A stretch of 64,000 nt of DNA from an uncultured Eubacterium sp. (GCA_910589595.1 CAJUTM010000017.1:3160-67159); one strand, 5' to 3'. Shown: positions 15,550-25,392, counted from the first letter of the stretch. A program made the numbers and translations. Notes: a model not told the origin generated them from the letters alone.

Positions 15550-17507
15550 CAGCGTTTCCTCCCTGCATCGGTTTCAAAAATTTTTTTACTGTTCTGACTG
15601 TTACTTTCATCTTTCAATACAGCTCCCCGCTCAAACATTTTCCCTCCGGTATCAATCGGCCTGTTATTCTCGGGCGCAGAAATATGTGCCGCCTTATCAG
15701 AAGACAACTCTTTATCCATCTGCCTTAGGGAACTTTCGGTATCAGACATATTGCCTTTATTTCTTTCCACTCCGTTTAATGCGTCATTACGGCTTTGATT
15801 ATTGCCAATTTGCCCCGCAGGGTAATGGTCGTTCTTTTTATCCTGTCCACCGGACAGGGCAGACTTGCCCGCTTTGGGATTTTCTTCATTATTGAAGTTC
15901 TCCGGCTTCCCATTTTTTCCCGATTGCATATTACCGTGATTTCCATCCGTAGTATCCCGTTTATCCTCATAACTGTTGTTATTGCTATTCGGACTATTGT
16001 TTTGACTTGATTGGTTTTGATTTGACTGGTTCGGCGAATGACTATCCCCCTGCCCGCGCTCCGGCTGCCCGTTCTGTTGATTTAATATATTATCCTCACT
16101 GTTCGTTCCCGTTCCGCTCTCCATACCATCTGCTGACCCGTCACTGCGTCTGTTTTCAAACATTTCCTTTATTTTGCCGCCTGCCTTTGCAGTTGCTCCT
16201 ACACCAAACTTTGCTGTCCCGACTGCCGTATGCACACCAAATTTTGCAGCATTAGCCGCCATTCCGGCTGCTCCCGCTCCCATTTTACCCAAATAGAAAA
16301 ACGACATCATTTTGTCCAGTAAACCACTTGCCCCCGCATCTGTTCCGGTAAGTTTTTGAATCAGATTTGGACCATCGATTACGGCAAACGCAATAAACAC
16401 CAGAATAATCCCTTTTGCTATACCGGAAACATTCCATGATGATATGTATTTGGTCGCAAACAGATAAAACTTAATCATCACGGTTGTCATCAACAGCAAG
16501 ATGTAACTGTCTTTTAACGAGTCCAGTATTTTCAATACTTTCTGATTATTATTCAGGTTAGCGGAGTATAAATAGGCCAGCAGCTGGTGTATTACAATCT
16601 CATACAAAATCCGCACTACCTTATAGGACATAAACAAATAAATGAATATCAGAGAAATTAATTCCATCCACATAACGCCATAATCCACGGTATAACGATA
16701 ATAAAATTTATTTAACAGGTCAGTCCATGCGACACCATCGTATAATTCATCCAGTTCATACGTTGTTTTATCTTTTTCATCATTCTCCTCAAGACCATTC
16801 TTCAGAATTTCCTCTGCATTTCCATCAAAGTCAGATGGGTCCATAATTTCCTGAATATCCATGTTTTTGAACTGGTTTTTTGTAAACTTCTCATATACCT
16901 TGTCTGCGTTTTTCTCTTTATTGAGATTTTCCAGACCGACCGTTTTATTCAGCCACCTCAAATCATGTATATTATTGCCAATGGTGTTATACACAACCGA
17001 TGAACCCTGTCCCTCCAGTATTTCTTCCCTTACTTCCGTGCTGATAAATTTATTTAATGTACTGATTACATATGTGCCGGAGGACACAACCGTTACGGCG
17101 ATTAGCAGATTAATTACAATCGTTGGTTTTTTTTCCCAACCGACGCAAAGCAGTATGCCAATCAGCAATAAAGATAAACAAACCAGTCCGATGAATACCA
17201 TTTTCCACTTATTGATAAAACTGGTAACCGGCTCATATTTTGTAAAATCAATAAAACCAAAACAGGTATCATAAAGGGAAGAACTGACATCTGCCAACGC
17301 TGTAATTCCTTTTGTAATTCCCCATCCGATAAACCGGAATGCACTGTTTACAATTCCGTTTTTCACAAACAGCTCCGAATTTTGTGAAAGAATGCGGATA
17401 ATATCCTTATCTTCCATTGCCATCACTCCGGTTTTATACATACCGACGGAAAGCAGCAATAACCCGAAAAAGATAACTAATTGCTTTTTTCCTATTCTTT
17501 TCAACAC
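15549..17507 (-). CDS. TrbL/VirB6-like polytopic channel protein
   Basis: This 652-aa protein has an N-terminal helix and a cluster of about six further hydrophobic segments up to about residue 410. It ends with a long hydrophilic tail (about 450-652) rich in Asn, Gln, Ser and Gly (GQGDSHSPNQSNQNQSSQNN). This plan matches the TrbL-like subunits of Gram-positive conjugation machines. The tail is unusually low in complexity. Translation starts at a GTG at 17507 inside the end of the VirD4 gene, 8 nt behind AGGAAG, in a 20-bp context identical to that of the gene at 5714-6019. Confidence 0.85.
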   Translation of the reverse strand: MLKRIGKKQLVIFFGLLLLSVGMYKTGVMAMEDKDIIRILSQNSELFVKNGIVNSAFRFIGWGITKGITALADVSSSLYDTCFGFIDFTKYEPVTSFINKWKMVFIGLVCLSLLLIGILLCVGWEKKPTIVINLLIAVTVVSSGTYVISTLNKFISTEVREEILEGQGSSVVYNTIGNNIHDLRWLNKTVGLENLNKEKNADKVYEKFTKNQFKNMDIQEIMDPSDFDGNAEEILKNGLEENDEKDKTTYELDELYDGVAWTDLLNKFYYRYTVDYGVMWMELISLIFIYLFMSYKVVRILYEIVIHQLLAYLYSANLNNNQKVLKILDSLKDSYILLLMTTVMIKFYLFATKYISSWNVSGIAKGIILVFIAFAVIDGPNLIQKLTGTDAGASGLLDKMMSFFYLGKMGAGAAGMAANAAKFGVHTAVGTAKFGVGATAKAGGKIKEMFENRRSDGSADGMESGTGTNSEDNILNQQNGQPERGQGDSHSPNQSNQNQSSQNNSPNSNNNSYEDKRDTTDGNHGNMQSGKNGKPENFNNEENPKAGKSALSGGQDKKNDHYPAGQIGNNQSRNDALNGVERNKGNMSDTESSLRQMDKELSSDKAAHISAPENNRPIDTGGKMFERGAVLKDESNSQNSKKIFETDAGRKR

Positions 17508-19693
17508 ATGACATCTTCCTTTCCCATATGTAAGAGTTCAATATATTTCCCCTTTGTCCTTTCATCCAGCTCTGCCTCCTCCAACAATTCAACAACTGTT
17601 TCCGTACGCATATTCCGCGTGACGGCAACGCCGAGAACTGCTGTCAACGCAGCAGTCAGACTTTCGCCGTTTTCCAAATCTCCCATTGTTGTCTCTTTTT
17701 CCTTTATGGCTTTCTTTTCTTTTTGCGCCGATACAAAATTATAAAGGGCAAACGACAGCCGGTAATCCCAAACTCTTTCATGTATATTAATATGTGTCAA
17801 ATCCTCATGATTCACATCCCGCATATCCACTTCATCCGGATTTGGAAACGTATCTGTCAGGTATTCATGGCGAAACAGTAAACGTCTCCCATTTTCAACA
17901 CTGTTAAAAATCGGATGAGGCTTGATAAGCCGTCCTTTCCGGTCTCTTCTTTTCATCACCCGTTTCACCACACACTCTCCCGGCCTTAACTCCTCCAGTT
18001 GATTCATATTCAGCAGCGGTTTTTCCAAAGGTGTTTCCATAATGGTTTTATTGCCGGAAAGACGCTTTCCGTTTCTCTGCATATCAATAATGGTTTCATT
18101 TCCCAGATTTTTGGAAAATCTTTCCGTTGTCTCGTCATCGTCAGAAAGTATGTAGATGGTATTGCCACAGTTTCCGGCAATCGTCTTGGCATTCTCACCG
18201 TACAGCTTGTTCATTTGGGCATATGCCTGTATATATAAATCGAAAGAAATATTTCTTCCCAGACACACCGTAATGATTGTTTCCATAGCCTCAATAGCCG
18301 GCATATTTCCAAACTCATCCGCAATAATTTTTACCCTGTTTTTGCATTTACCGTTCTTCTCTCTGGTTGCCCGCCTTGCCAAAACAAAATACAGTTGCCG
18401 GATAAACACCGAACCTAAAAAATGCGCTGACTTATCATAATCCGGCATTTCAATAAATACTGCTATCGGCTTGTCTCCAAATCCAATGTCCTCCAAATTC
18501 AAAGTGCTTTCCGATGTCATCTTGGCAAAATTTTCATAGGTAAATATAGTCAGCTTCATTAACATACTGGAATAGATACTCGCTTTTGTTCTAGTTCCCG
18601 CCACTTTGACACCAAAAAATTTGATTTTTGCCCTGTCAAGGGGTGGCCGTACCTCAAAAAACATATCCAAACCGGTAATATATGGATTATCGGGGTTTGT
18701 CTGGCTAACCAATTCGCCAAACAGATTGATAATGGAAAACAGGTTTATTCTCTGAAGATATTTTTTCTTCTTTTCTCCGGAAGCATTCTCTTCTCCTATC
18801 AGCAGAAATACATCTTCTATCACTGCAATCACTAATGATGCCAGAAGACAGGTCGGGGAATCCTGCCAGAAAGTATCTCCATTTGTTGGTTTATCCGGAT
18901 TAAAAATGGAATAGCAAAAAGTCTGTACCAGCAATTCCGCATTGGCATAATCCCCCTCTTCCCACAAAGCTATTATCTGACTCAACGGATTGAATCCCAT
19001 GGAATGTTCCGGGTCCACTAATGAAAGCAGGTAAACATCATAACCCCGCTTCTCTAACGTTTCTTTTGAGGTTTTATACAATTCCGTTTTGGGGTCCAGT
19101 ACCACCATCGATGTTTTTTTCTCCGCTCTGGAATGGACATCAATAGATGGAATGACAAACATCTCCCCTTTTCCGGAACGGGTAATACCAATATAAAGAT
19201 TATTTATGATGTCCGTATCAATATATAAGCTGTCCTTTATCCGCGAAATAATTGTACCGCCATATCCCGGGAATGTTTTTTCCCTGTCCGGTATTTTCGT
19301 ATACTGCTGCTTAATTTCTGATGTCGTTGCCCATCTCGCACTTCCTTTTTGATTTAAGTTAAATCCCTTGTCGGAAAAGGAAGCCCTCATCCGGTATGCC
19401 TGCCGGATATCAATAAAAATACAGAAACAAACACACACTAAAGACAAATAGCCATAAATTTCTCCATACTTATGTATTCTGTCCATATCCGGAATGCAAT
19501 TTTGAATTCCGAGATAACGCTGCGGATGAGGCAGGTCTTCCATCCGGCTGCCAATATTCAGTACAATATTAAAGAGGTAATTCACTATTAAAAACAAAAG
19601 AACATCTTCCAAAATCAAAAGAACCGCAAGCACTATCCCATTTCCCAAAAACCGTTCCAGTTTCAGCTCCCTGTTACTATTCTTCTTTCTCAT
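17501..19693 (-). CDS. VirD4/TraG-type coupling protein
   Basis: This 730-aa membrane ATPase links the relaxosome to the transfer channel. It has two N-terminal transmembrane helices (about 18-46 and 82-98), Walker A GITRSGKGE at 169-177 and the Walker B region RVKIIADEFGNMPAIEAMET. The typical ITVCLGRNISFDLYIQAYAQ and GNCGNTIYILSDDDETTERF motifs follow. I start it at 19693 (MRKKNSNREL) behind GGGAG; the longer frame to 19777 would include the hairpin at 19708-19730 and overlap the pilin-like gene. It is the first large cytoplasmic component of the operon. Confidence 0.93.
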   Translation of the reverse strand: MRKKNSNRELKLERFLGNGIVLAVLLILEDVLLFLIVNYLFNIVLNIGSRMEDLPHPQRYLGIQNCIPDMDRIHKYGEIYGYLSLVCVCFCIFIDIRQAYRMRASFSDKGFNLNQKGSARWATTSEIKQQYTKIPDREKTFPGYGGTIISRIKDSLYIDTDIINNLYIGITRSGKGEMFVIPSIDVHSRAEKKTSMVVLDPKTELYKTSKETLEKRGYDVYLLSLVDPEHSMGFNPLSQIIALWEEGDYANAELLVQTFCYSIFNPDKPTNGDTFWQDSPTCLLASLVIAVIEDVFLLIGEENASGEKKKKYLQRINLFSIINLFGELVSQTNPDNPYITGLDMFFEVRPPLDRAKIKFFGVKVAGTRTKASIYSSMLMKLTIFTYENFAKMTSESTLNLEDIGFGDKPIAVFIEMPDYDKSAHFLGSVFIRQLYFVLARRATREKNGKCKNRVKIIADEFGNMPAIEAMETIITVCLGRNISFDLYIQAYAQMNKLYGENAKTIAGNCGNTIYILSDDDETTERFSKNLGNETIIDMQRNGKRLSGNKTIMETPLEKPLLNMNQLEELRPGECVVKRVMKRRDRKGRLIKPHPIFNSVENGRRLLFRHEYLTDTFPNPDEVDMRDVNHEDLTHINIHERVWDYRLSFALYNFVSAQKEKKAIKEKETTMGDLENGESLTAALTAVLGVAVTRNMRTETVVELLEEAELDERTKGKYIELLHMGKEDVMC

Positions 19694-19707
19694 AATCTGC
19701 TCCCATA

Positions 19708-19730
19708 CAGCAGGGGGAAGCCCCCCGCTG
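19708..19730 (-). other. Stable intercistronic hairpin between pilin-like gene and virD4
   Basis: On the minus-strand RNA CAGCGGGGGG pairs with CCCCCUGCUG around a 3-nt loop, a 10-bp stem with one G-U pair. It starts just after the pilin-like stop and ends 15 nt before the VirD4 start. No T-run follows, so it is not a classic terminator. It could protect the 3' end of the upstream message or slow translation of VirD4, giving more pilin than coupling protein. Confidence 0.75.
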
Positions 19731-19742
19731 CCATTTCCGTTT

Positions 19743-19970
19743 TTAGAAACTCCAGTTATTAGCAAGCCACTTTCCAATCGTTACGCATCCGGCAACAAGT
19801 ATTGTTCCAACGATACCCCAGCCGCCATAACTCTTTGCTTTCTCATGTGCTTTTTCACTTGGAAGTGCAAACATAATGCCAACGATAAGCGCCACCACTA
19901 CTGCCAGCACATAAGAATACGGTGCTACCGTATCACAAAAATCAACAATGTTCTTTGCTATTTTATCCAT
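19743..19970 (-). CDS. Small pilin-like membrane protein (VirB2/Maff2-like)
   Basis: This 75-aa protein has two hydrophobic helices (about residues 17-36 and 50-67) joined by a short polar loop (PSEKAHEKAKSYGG). Size, topology and location just before VirD4 match the small pilin-like or Maff2 subunits of Gram-positive type IV systems. It has no cleavable lipobox. A hairpin directly after its stop may allow higher expression than its neighbours. Confidence 0.7.
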   Translation of the reverse strand: MDKIAKNIVDFCDTVAPYSYVLAVVVALIVGIMFALPSEKAHEKAKSYGGWGIVGTILVAGCVTIGKWLANNWSF

Positions 19971-19972
19971 CG

Positions 19973-21007
19973 CTATTTTCCTCCTTTCTTTGTCTTTCTA
20001 AGTATCAGAAAAAGAATACTGACTATCGTTGCCAATACCAGCACAACGGAAACAGTAAGAACTGCTACCGGTATTGCTTTCGTATCCGTTTCTTTCCTTA
20101 TATAGTCTGCTTTTGCCTTTACTGCATAAGAGTTTTCTCCTGTCTCCGTCTCCTTTACCCCCTGATAGGTGCAGACATAAACCGTATTCTTTTTTTCTTT
20201 ATGAATGATTTCGCCAGTATAAGAGACCCGGTACTGCGGAACTTTTTTTCTTACCATGGCACGCGCACGCCGCCTCTGTGTTCCGTTCTGTACAAACGCT
20301 TTTCCGTTCCACGACACGCTTCTTACTTTATACTTGTCCGGATTACCGCCGACACTCTGAATCAATGCCTTGTCAAATCCTTTCAAAGGACTCTTTTCAT
20401 TTTTACGGACAATTATCCCCTGCCAGATGAAAGAATCAGCATCATATCCGGTAAACAAAATGTCTATGTAAGAATTTACCCATACAGCCGCTGTCTTTCG
20501 TGTTGCCTTTTTCCGGCAGGCAACGGTTACTTTTTTTCCCGTTTTCTTATCTGTCACGGTTACATTTTTTACCTCTGATGCCTGTGCAGCGTCCGCAAAA
20601 GAACCATATTGGGAAGTTGCAAAAACATCCTGTTTCCAAACGTTCCTCTTTTTTTTCTTTTTTCTGACTGTTTTCAGAAGATAAGTAACACCGTTTTTTT
20701 GTATCTGCTTCTCCGGCTGATAGGCTGCGGTTTCCTCAACCGCCCTGCTTTTCTGTATCAGCGTGACCTTTTCCTTTTCTTTTACAGGATTTTTTTCCAA
20801 CACCTCATAAGACACATTTTTTAATTCATAAATTTCTCCATCCTGTTTTATTTCATTGGCAAATGTCTTTTTTTCCGTTACATCCGTCGTTATATATTGC
20901 TTTTCCTGCCGTATCTGTTCCGGTACCGCCGCCCGGATGCGGGAACCGGGAAGCAGCAGGACAGCCAACAAAAGGAATAAAATCTGCCTTTTACTTCTTT
21001 TTTCCAT
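19973..21007 (-). CDS. Secreted membrane-anchored protein paired with the adhesin
   Basis: This 344-aa protein starts at 21007 behind AAGGA. It has an N-terminal signal peptide ending near RIRAA, a large extracellular Lys-rich part and one C-terminal transmembrane helix (about 308-335) with a basic KTKKGGK tail. The extracellular part shows no enzyme motif. The gene overlaps the end of the 1326-aa adhesin gene by 17 nt, so both are translated together. It may be a membrane partner or chaperone for the adhesin. Family unknown. Confidence 0.6.
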   Translation of the reverse strand: MEKRSKRQILFLLLAVLLLPGSRIRAAVPEQIRQEKQYITTDVTEKKTFANEIKQDGEIYELKNVSYEVLEKNPVKEKEKVTLIQKSRAVEETAAYQPEKQIQKNGVTYLLKTVRKKKKKRNVWKQDVFATSQYGSFADAAQASEVKNVTVTDKKTGKKVTVACRKKATRKTAAVWVNSYIDILFTGYDADSFIWQGIIVRKNEKSPLKGFDKALIQSVGGNPDKYKVRSVSWNGKAFVQNGTQRRRARAMVRKKVPQYRVSYTGEIIHKEKKNTVYVCTYQGVKETETGENSYAVKAKADYIRKETDTKAIPVAVLTVSVVLVLATIVSILFLILRKTKKGGK

Positions 21008-24000
21008 ATAGCCGTCCTTTCTTCCATGCAATTACCCCTATACCAGCAGAACTGCTTCCTACCACCAGCAGCAGGCAAAGCAAATACCAATATCCGGTTT
21101 TTGGTGATTTTGCATCTTTATTTTCCCGAAAATCACTTGGCGTTTTTGTGGTAATCGTACCCATTTTCTTATCCGTCATGGATACTGTCTGTTCTTTCTT
21201 TGTATCCTTAACTTTGTACATAACTGCTTTGGCCCGTTCATATCCCTCCGGAGCTTTTACTTCTTTAAAGATATAAGTTTCCCCAACCTTAAACAGTCCG
21301 GTAAAGTTTTTGACTTTTCCTTTTTTTGTCGTAAATTCAGTAATCTTATTTTCTTTACTGTCAAAGACTTCAATTTTTGCACCACCTAACAGTGATTTGT
21401 CCTTTGTCAGTTTTTTAAAAGCAACCGATGTCTTATGGTCGACCATATGAACCCTGTTTCCGGACTGAAGAACAAAGTTACCATTTTCATCTTTAACGGA
21501 TACTAACGTCTTTCCTGCTTCCGTACTTTCCTGCAGTCGGAAAACAATCGTATCTGCCGTCACATATCCGTCTGCCGGTCTTGTTTCCGTCAGAAAATAC
21601 GTTTTATTCTGCAGCAGCCCCCGGATAATTCTATGCCTGTCCTGCGTAAACACTGTATTTAAGTTTTGATATCCCGAATCCTGATTTAATGTCACATCCT
21701 CACTGTCACCAGATGTCCATGAGGCAATCACATTTTCTTCCTCATCCGAAATCTGCAGATGGCAGCCGTCAATCTCTTCACTTCCTGCAATCTCCGTCTT
21801 ATCAATCTGAACTTCCGTCTGCTTATTTTTATGTACGACGTCTTTTTGAATTACCGGCGTTTTATCCCCCGCATATTCCAGATGTACCGGAAGAACCGTA
21901 CCGTCCAAATAGTAGCCGTCGGATACACTTTCTTCTTTCAGAAAATAATCACCGGAGTTTAATCCGTCCGCTTCCACTGTCAGAGAACTTCCCGACACAC
22001 TTGCTGCGGAACCGGAAACCGTTTCCTGTTTCCTGCCATATTGTTCTGACATAAGCGGCAAATCGAGGTCTGTCACAGCTTCCCCATCTTTACCGGTAAC
22101 CATGCCGCCAAGGCGTGTTCCCGCATCTACAATCTTTTTCCCTTTGGCATTATAAATGTTATCTTTCGTATAAATACCAAAGACGGCATCCGATACCCCT
22201 GTTTGACTTTCCCCATCTCTTTTTTGCAGCCGTATTTTACTTCTGGCCCGCTCATTCATAATATTCAGAACACCCTTGTCATCCGTAGCTGCCGTAGAAT
22301 TCAGCACGTAGGCATCTTCTTTATTTTTCCAGTTAAATTCCACATTCCATTCTTTGTCAGCAAGAATATAACCGTATAAGGTTTTTGTCTCCTTAATCCG
22401 GTATTTCCCCAAAGGCAGACTGACCGTAACCATTCCATTTTCCCCTAACTGATAACCGGTAAGTCCGGCACAATCGGATGTAAATGTGGCACCCTTTCCT
22501 GTCGTAATCGTACTGACAAGGTCGCCTTTAGCAAACCATTTCGTCCTCTGGTTATCCTGCGTCACAATATCCCCGGCCGCATAAACTTCTAACGTAACAC
22601 CATCAAGCTGCTTTTCTTCATAGACAAATGCGCCGTCCTTATAATCTGTAAGCTGCTCACCTTTTTTCAAAATTGATAATTTTCCGGCCGTCTCATAATT
22701 GGTATATTCCGTTGTAACAACGCTGTATGTATTTCCATCCTTATCCGTCTGTGAGGTATAATTATCCGCACGGCTGTTAATTTCTACATCGATGTAAGAA
22801 GCAGTGATATGATAACCGTCAGCAGCATCGGTTTCCCGAATGCGGTATTTTCCCGACGGCAATGGCTCAACCGTCATAATCTGTCCGCTTTCATCCGTTA
22901 CAAACCTGTCCACTGTTACTTTTTTGTTACCGTTGCTGTATTCCTGTGTAATTAACTTCTCTTTACCATCCGCATCCAACTGATAAATCTGATACGTTGT
23001 TCCGGCTTTCAAAACATCCTTTTTCGTATTTCCGTCCTTTTTGATGATACGCAGATAAGCACGAAACAGGTTGTTATTCATGGAGAATGTTCTAGTTTCG
23101 ACTATGTTAGGATTGTTTATATAAACATTCTCAATATCCTTTACTTTTTCTGTATCCTTATCCCCAGAACTTACTTGCTGAATTTTGTACTTTCCATGAT
23201 AAAGTTCATCCGAACAGGCATAGCCATTTTTATCAATGGTTAATAATGCCCTCTCATAATCATCACAATTTTCATATGTTCCTTTATTTTCTCCACCTTT
23301 ATCTTGCAAAAACACTTTAAACACCGCGCCAACTTCCGGATGAATTTCTCCGGTTTTCCCATCCGAGTAAAACTTCTGCAGGGCAACTTTCCCTAATATT
23401 GGTTGGTTTCCTATTGTTACATTTTCTTTTGCTGAAACATACTCCACATCCTGTGGATATTTCCCACCATCCAATGTAATCTTTGTAACATCGGTTTTCA
23501 ATTTATATCCTTTTGGCGCTTCCAGTTCTTTTATATAGTAGGACATACCACACCGGAGGTAACCCGTTTCAAAAGCACCGTTTTTTACGGTAAATTCATT
23601 TCCCTTTTGCGGAGTGCCGTCTTTCTGAAAAAAAGTGGCCGGCTTTTCGCATTCCGAATCACGGTAAATGCCAAAGACAGCGCCATCCAGAGAAGCATCC
23701 CCATGCGCCTTTTTATCTGTACTGTAGCCATCCACTTTTTTTACCGACAACGCCGCTTTTTTATAATTGTCCTTAATTTCCAATTCAAATGGCTGTTCCG
23801 GAACTTCTGCCCAATCTTTTTTATTAACGTCCAGAAGCCCCCGGTTCCAACTGTAATTTTTATCCAGTCCTACCGTCCTGCCGTTTTTATAATCCGGATG
23901 ACGGATGATGTTGGCATTTCCGGAATCCGTTTCCGTAATACGGTAAGAATTATTGAGATTATCAAACTGTTTTTCAAGTTCTTTTTCCATTAACTTTTTT

Positions 24001-24971
24001 GCGCCGTTTTCTGTCAGGTTGGAGGCGTAATGATATCCCATGTCATCCCATGACTCCTTTAATGCTTTTTTCGCATTACTGTCCATGTCTTTCAAATCAT
24101 TTTCCGACAGGAAAAAGTAATCATTGGTCTGCAGGCGATAGGTCAGCCGGATGTTAATCCATCCGCCGGCGTCCGTCTGCGTATTGATGTTAAAGTTGGA
24201 TATGTCTTCGTCCGCATCCGATGTGGAACCGTTCATCCTGTACGAATACAGTTCATCAATGTTTTGTGCTGCAATCGTGAATTTTGCCCCTGCCATCGGG
24301 TATCCGTCTTCATCCACCTTGTGAAGACGGATACGCTGCCGGTAAAAATCATTTACCGATACATGAAGCGGCTCGATTTTATTTGATTCAAGCATTAACA
24401 AAGACTGCCTGTGGGAACCGGAACCGGCATAACTCCATTCGGTTGCTTTCACGGTAAAGGTACTTTCATTTTTGAAAATTTTCTGATATAGGCTGTCGGC
24501 TGATGTACTGGAAAAGTAACCGGTATTGCTTTTTACCTTACTGATAATGCCTTTTAATTTTGCTTCAGAAGTATCTCCCTCCTCGACTCCCCAGAACAAC
24601 GCCTGTGCCAGCACATATGCCTTGCGGCTTCTTTTCATTGTCTGGGTATACCAGTAACCGATATGTGCCTTTAATCCCTTTGCTCCGCTGTCACTACTGT
24701 TATAGGTAGTTGTTTTATCCTGATATACATCACCGGTATGACAGGTATAACCAAGGTTCATACAAAAAGCAACATTATTTCCCAATTTCATCATCCACCA
24801 GTTACCACTCTTTGTTTTCTTTCCAATGGAGACCGTTCCCAACGCTCCCAGATTTGCCAGTGCCACCGACTTCGAAGCTGCTTTGCTTTCTTTTACCGTT
24901 ACCGGACAAAGTCCGGCCAGTACGGCAACAAGTAAAATGTAAGCAGCTGCTTTTCTTACTATCTTTTTCAT
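20991..24971 (-). CDS. Thioester-domain surface adhesin with SpaA/Cna-B repeats and sorting signal
   Basis: This 1326-aa protein has a signal peptide (about 1-31) and then a thioester-type domain. Cys70 (in NVAFCMN) and Gln123 (in LAQALFW) are the likely partners of the internal thioester that binds host or partner surfaces covalently. About eight prealbumin-like or SpaA-like repeats follow, recognisable by repeated KVDxxG...AxFxI...G start and YxIxExxAPxGY end motifs (IRLHKVDEDGYPMAGAKFTI, YYIKELEAPKGYK, YIFKEVKAPEGYE). The C-terminus has SPKTG, a hydrophobic helix and a KKGRLYGKKK tail, a sortase signal. It is most likely the attachment substrate of the class B sortase at 4979-5704 and may promote mating-pair contact. 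It is the first large gene of the operon. Confidence 0.9.
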   Translation of the reverse strand: MKKIVRKAAAYILLVAVLAGLCPVTVKESKAASKSVALANLGALGTVSIGKKTKSGNWWMMKLGNNVAFCMNLGYTCHTGDVYQDKTTTYNSSDSGAKGLKAHIGYWYTQTMKRSRKAYVLAQALFWGVEEGDTSEAKLKGIISKVKSNTGYFSSTSADSLYQKIFKNESTFTVKATEWSYAGSGSHRQSLLMLESNKIEPLHVSVNDFYRQRIRLHKVDEDGYPMAGAKFTIAAQNIDELYSYRMNGSTSDADEDISNFNINTQTDAGGWINIRLTYRLQTNDYFFLSENDLKDMDSNAKKALKESWDDMGYHYASNLTENGAKKLMEKELEKQFDNLNNSYRITETDSGNANIIRHPDYKNGRTVGLDKNYSWNRGLLDVNKKDWAEVPEQPFELEIKDNYKKAALSVKKVDGYSTDKKAHGDASLDGAVFGIYRDSECEKPATFFQKDGTPQKGNEFTVKNGAFETGYLRCGMSYYIKELEAPKGYKLKTDVTKITLDGGKYPQDVEYVSAKENVTIGNQPILGKVALQKFYSDGKTGEIHPEVGAVFKVFLQDKGGENKGTYENCDDYERALLTIDKNGYACSDELYHGKYKIQQVSSGDKDTEKVKDIENVYINNPNIVETRTFSMNNNLFRAYLRIIKKDGNTKKDVLKAGTTYQIYQLDADGKEKLITQEYSNGNKKVTVDRFVTDESGQIMTVEPLPSGKYRIRETDAADGYHITASYIDVEINSRADNYTSQTDKDGNTYSVVTTEYTNYETAGKLSILKKGEQLTDYKDGAFVYEEKQLDGVTLEVYAAGDIVTQDNQRTKWFAKGDLVSTITTGKGATFTSDCAGLTGYQLGENGMVTVSLPLGKYRIKETKTLYGYILADKEWNVEFNWKNKEDAYVLNSTAATDDKGVLNIMNERARSKIRLQKRDGESQTGVSDAVFGIYTKDNIYNAKGKKIVDAGTRLGGMVTGKDGEAVTDLDLPLMSEQYGRKQETVSGSAASVSGSSLTVEADGLNSGDYFLKEESVSDGYYLDGTVLPVHLEYAGDKTPVIQKDVVHKNKQTEVQIDKTEIAGSEEIDGCHLQISDEEENVIASWTSGDSEDVTLNQDSGYQNLNTVFTQDRHRIIRGLLQNKTYFLTETRPADGYVTADTIVFRLQESTEAGKTLVSVKDENGNFVLQSGNRVHMVDHKTSVAFKKLTKDKSLLGGAKIEVFDSKENKITEFTTKKGKVKNFTGLFKVGETYIFKEVKAPEGYERAKAVMYKVKDTKKEQTVSMTDKKMGTITTKTPSDFRENKDAKSPKTGYWYLLCLLLVVGSSSAGIGVIAWKKGRLYGKKK

Positions 24972-24993
24972 TTTCCTATCCTTTCTTTATTCA

Positions 24994-25185
24994 TTACTTC
25001 AATGCGTGCTGTGCTTTTTCAGCACTGTAGCGTTTTTCTTTTTTCATCCACCCCAGCTTTTTTTCCATTTGAAGCTGATATGTGCTGATTCCCAACTGTC
25101 TGCATATTTCCATCGGGTCTACATTTTTTTCCAAAACCTGTTCCAACCACTCTCTTTCTTCAAATGTCAATCTGGCTCTAGGCAT
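24994..25185 (-). CDS. Small HTH protein at the head of the conjugation operon
   Basis: This 63-aa protein begins MPRARLTFEEREWLEQVLEK and contains VDPMEICRQLGISTYQLQME, a helix-turn-helix like that at the N-terminus of IS30-type transposases and of small regulators. No catalytic domain follows, so it is not a transposase. The start at 25185 is behind AAAGGAGGAG; the longer frame to 25296 is not supported. Its place as first gene suggests an autoregulator of the transfer operon. Confidence 0.65.
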   Translation of the reverse strand: MPRARLTFEEREWLEQVLEKNVDPMEICRQLGISTYQLQMEKKLGWMKKEKRYSAEKAQHALK

Positions 25186-25392
25186 GTCTGCTCCTCCTTT
25201 CCATAAATCATTTATTTGAAACAGTCTTTTGTTAAAAAACTGTTTTCTTCCATGTTTTATTATGAGACTAATACTTTTTGCAAAAATCTCATACATTCCC
25301 TTTTACACCTCCGTCTATGTTATCTCTTGAACTTTTTCCTGATTTTTCTTTATTCAAATACTCTTATGCCTTAACCGCTTTGCATTATCTTC
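25186..25392 (-). promoter_or_regulatory. Leader and promoter region of the conjugation operon
   Basis: This gap upstream of the first operon gene contains a hairpin with 7-bp arms AAACAGT/ACTGTTT at about 25219-25246 in the leader. No sigma-A promoter with two good hexamers is clear on the minus strand. TTGCAA and TTGAAT elements near 25283 and 25353 lack well-spaced -10 boxes. The main transfer promoter may therefore need an activator. Confidence 0.4.

Noticed and set aside
19708..19730. Rho-independent terminator before virD4
   Set aside because: The stem is strong but no T-run follows on the operon strand, and the genes downstream must be expressed. It is listed as an intercistronic hairpin instead.
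24994..25185. IS30-type transposase remnant
   Set aside because: Only the HTH is present, the frame is intact with its own ribosome binding site and there are no terminal inverted repeats. A regulator is more likely.
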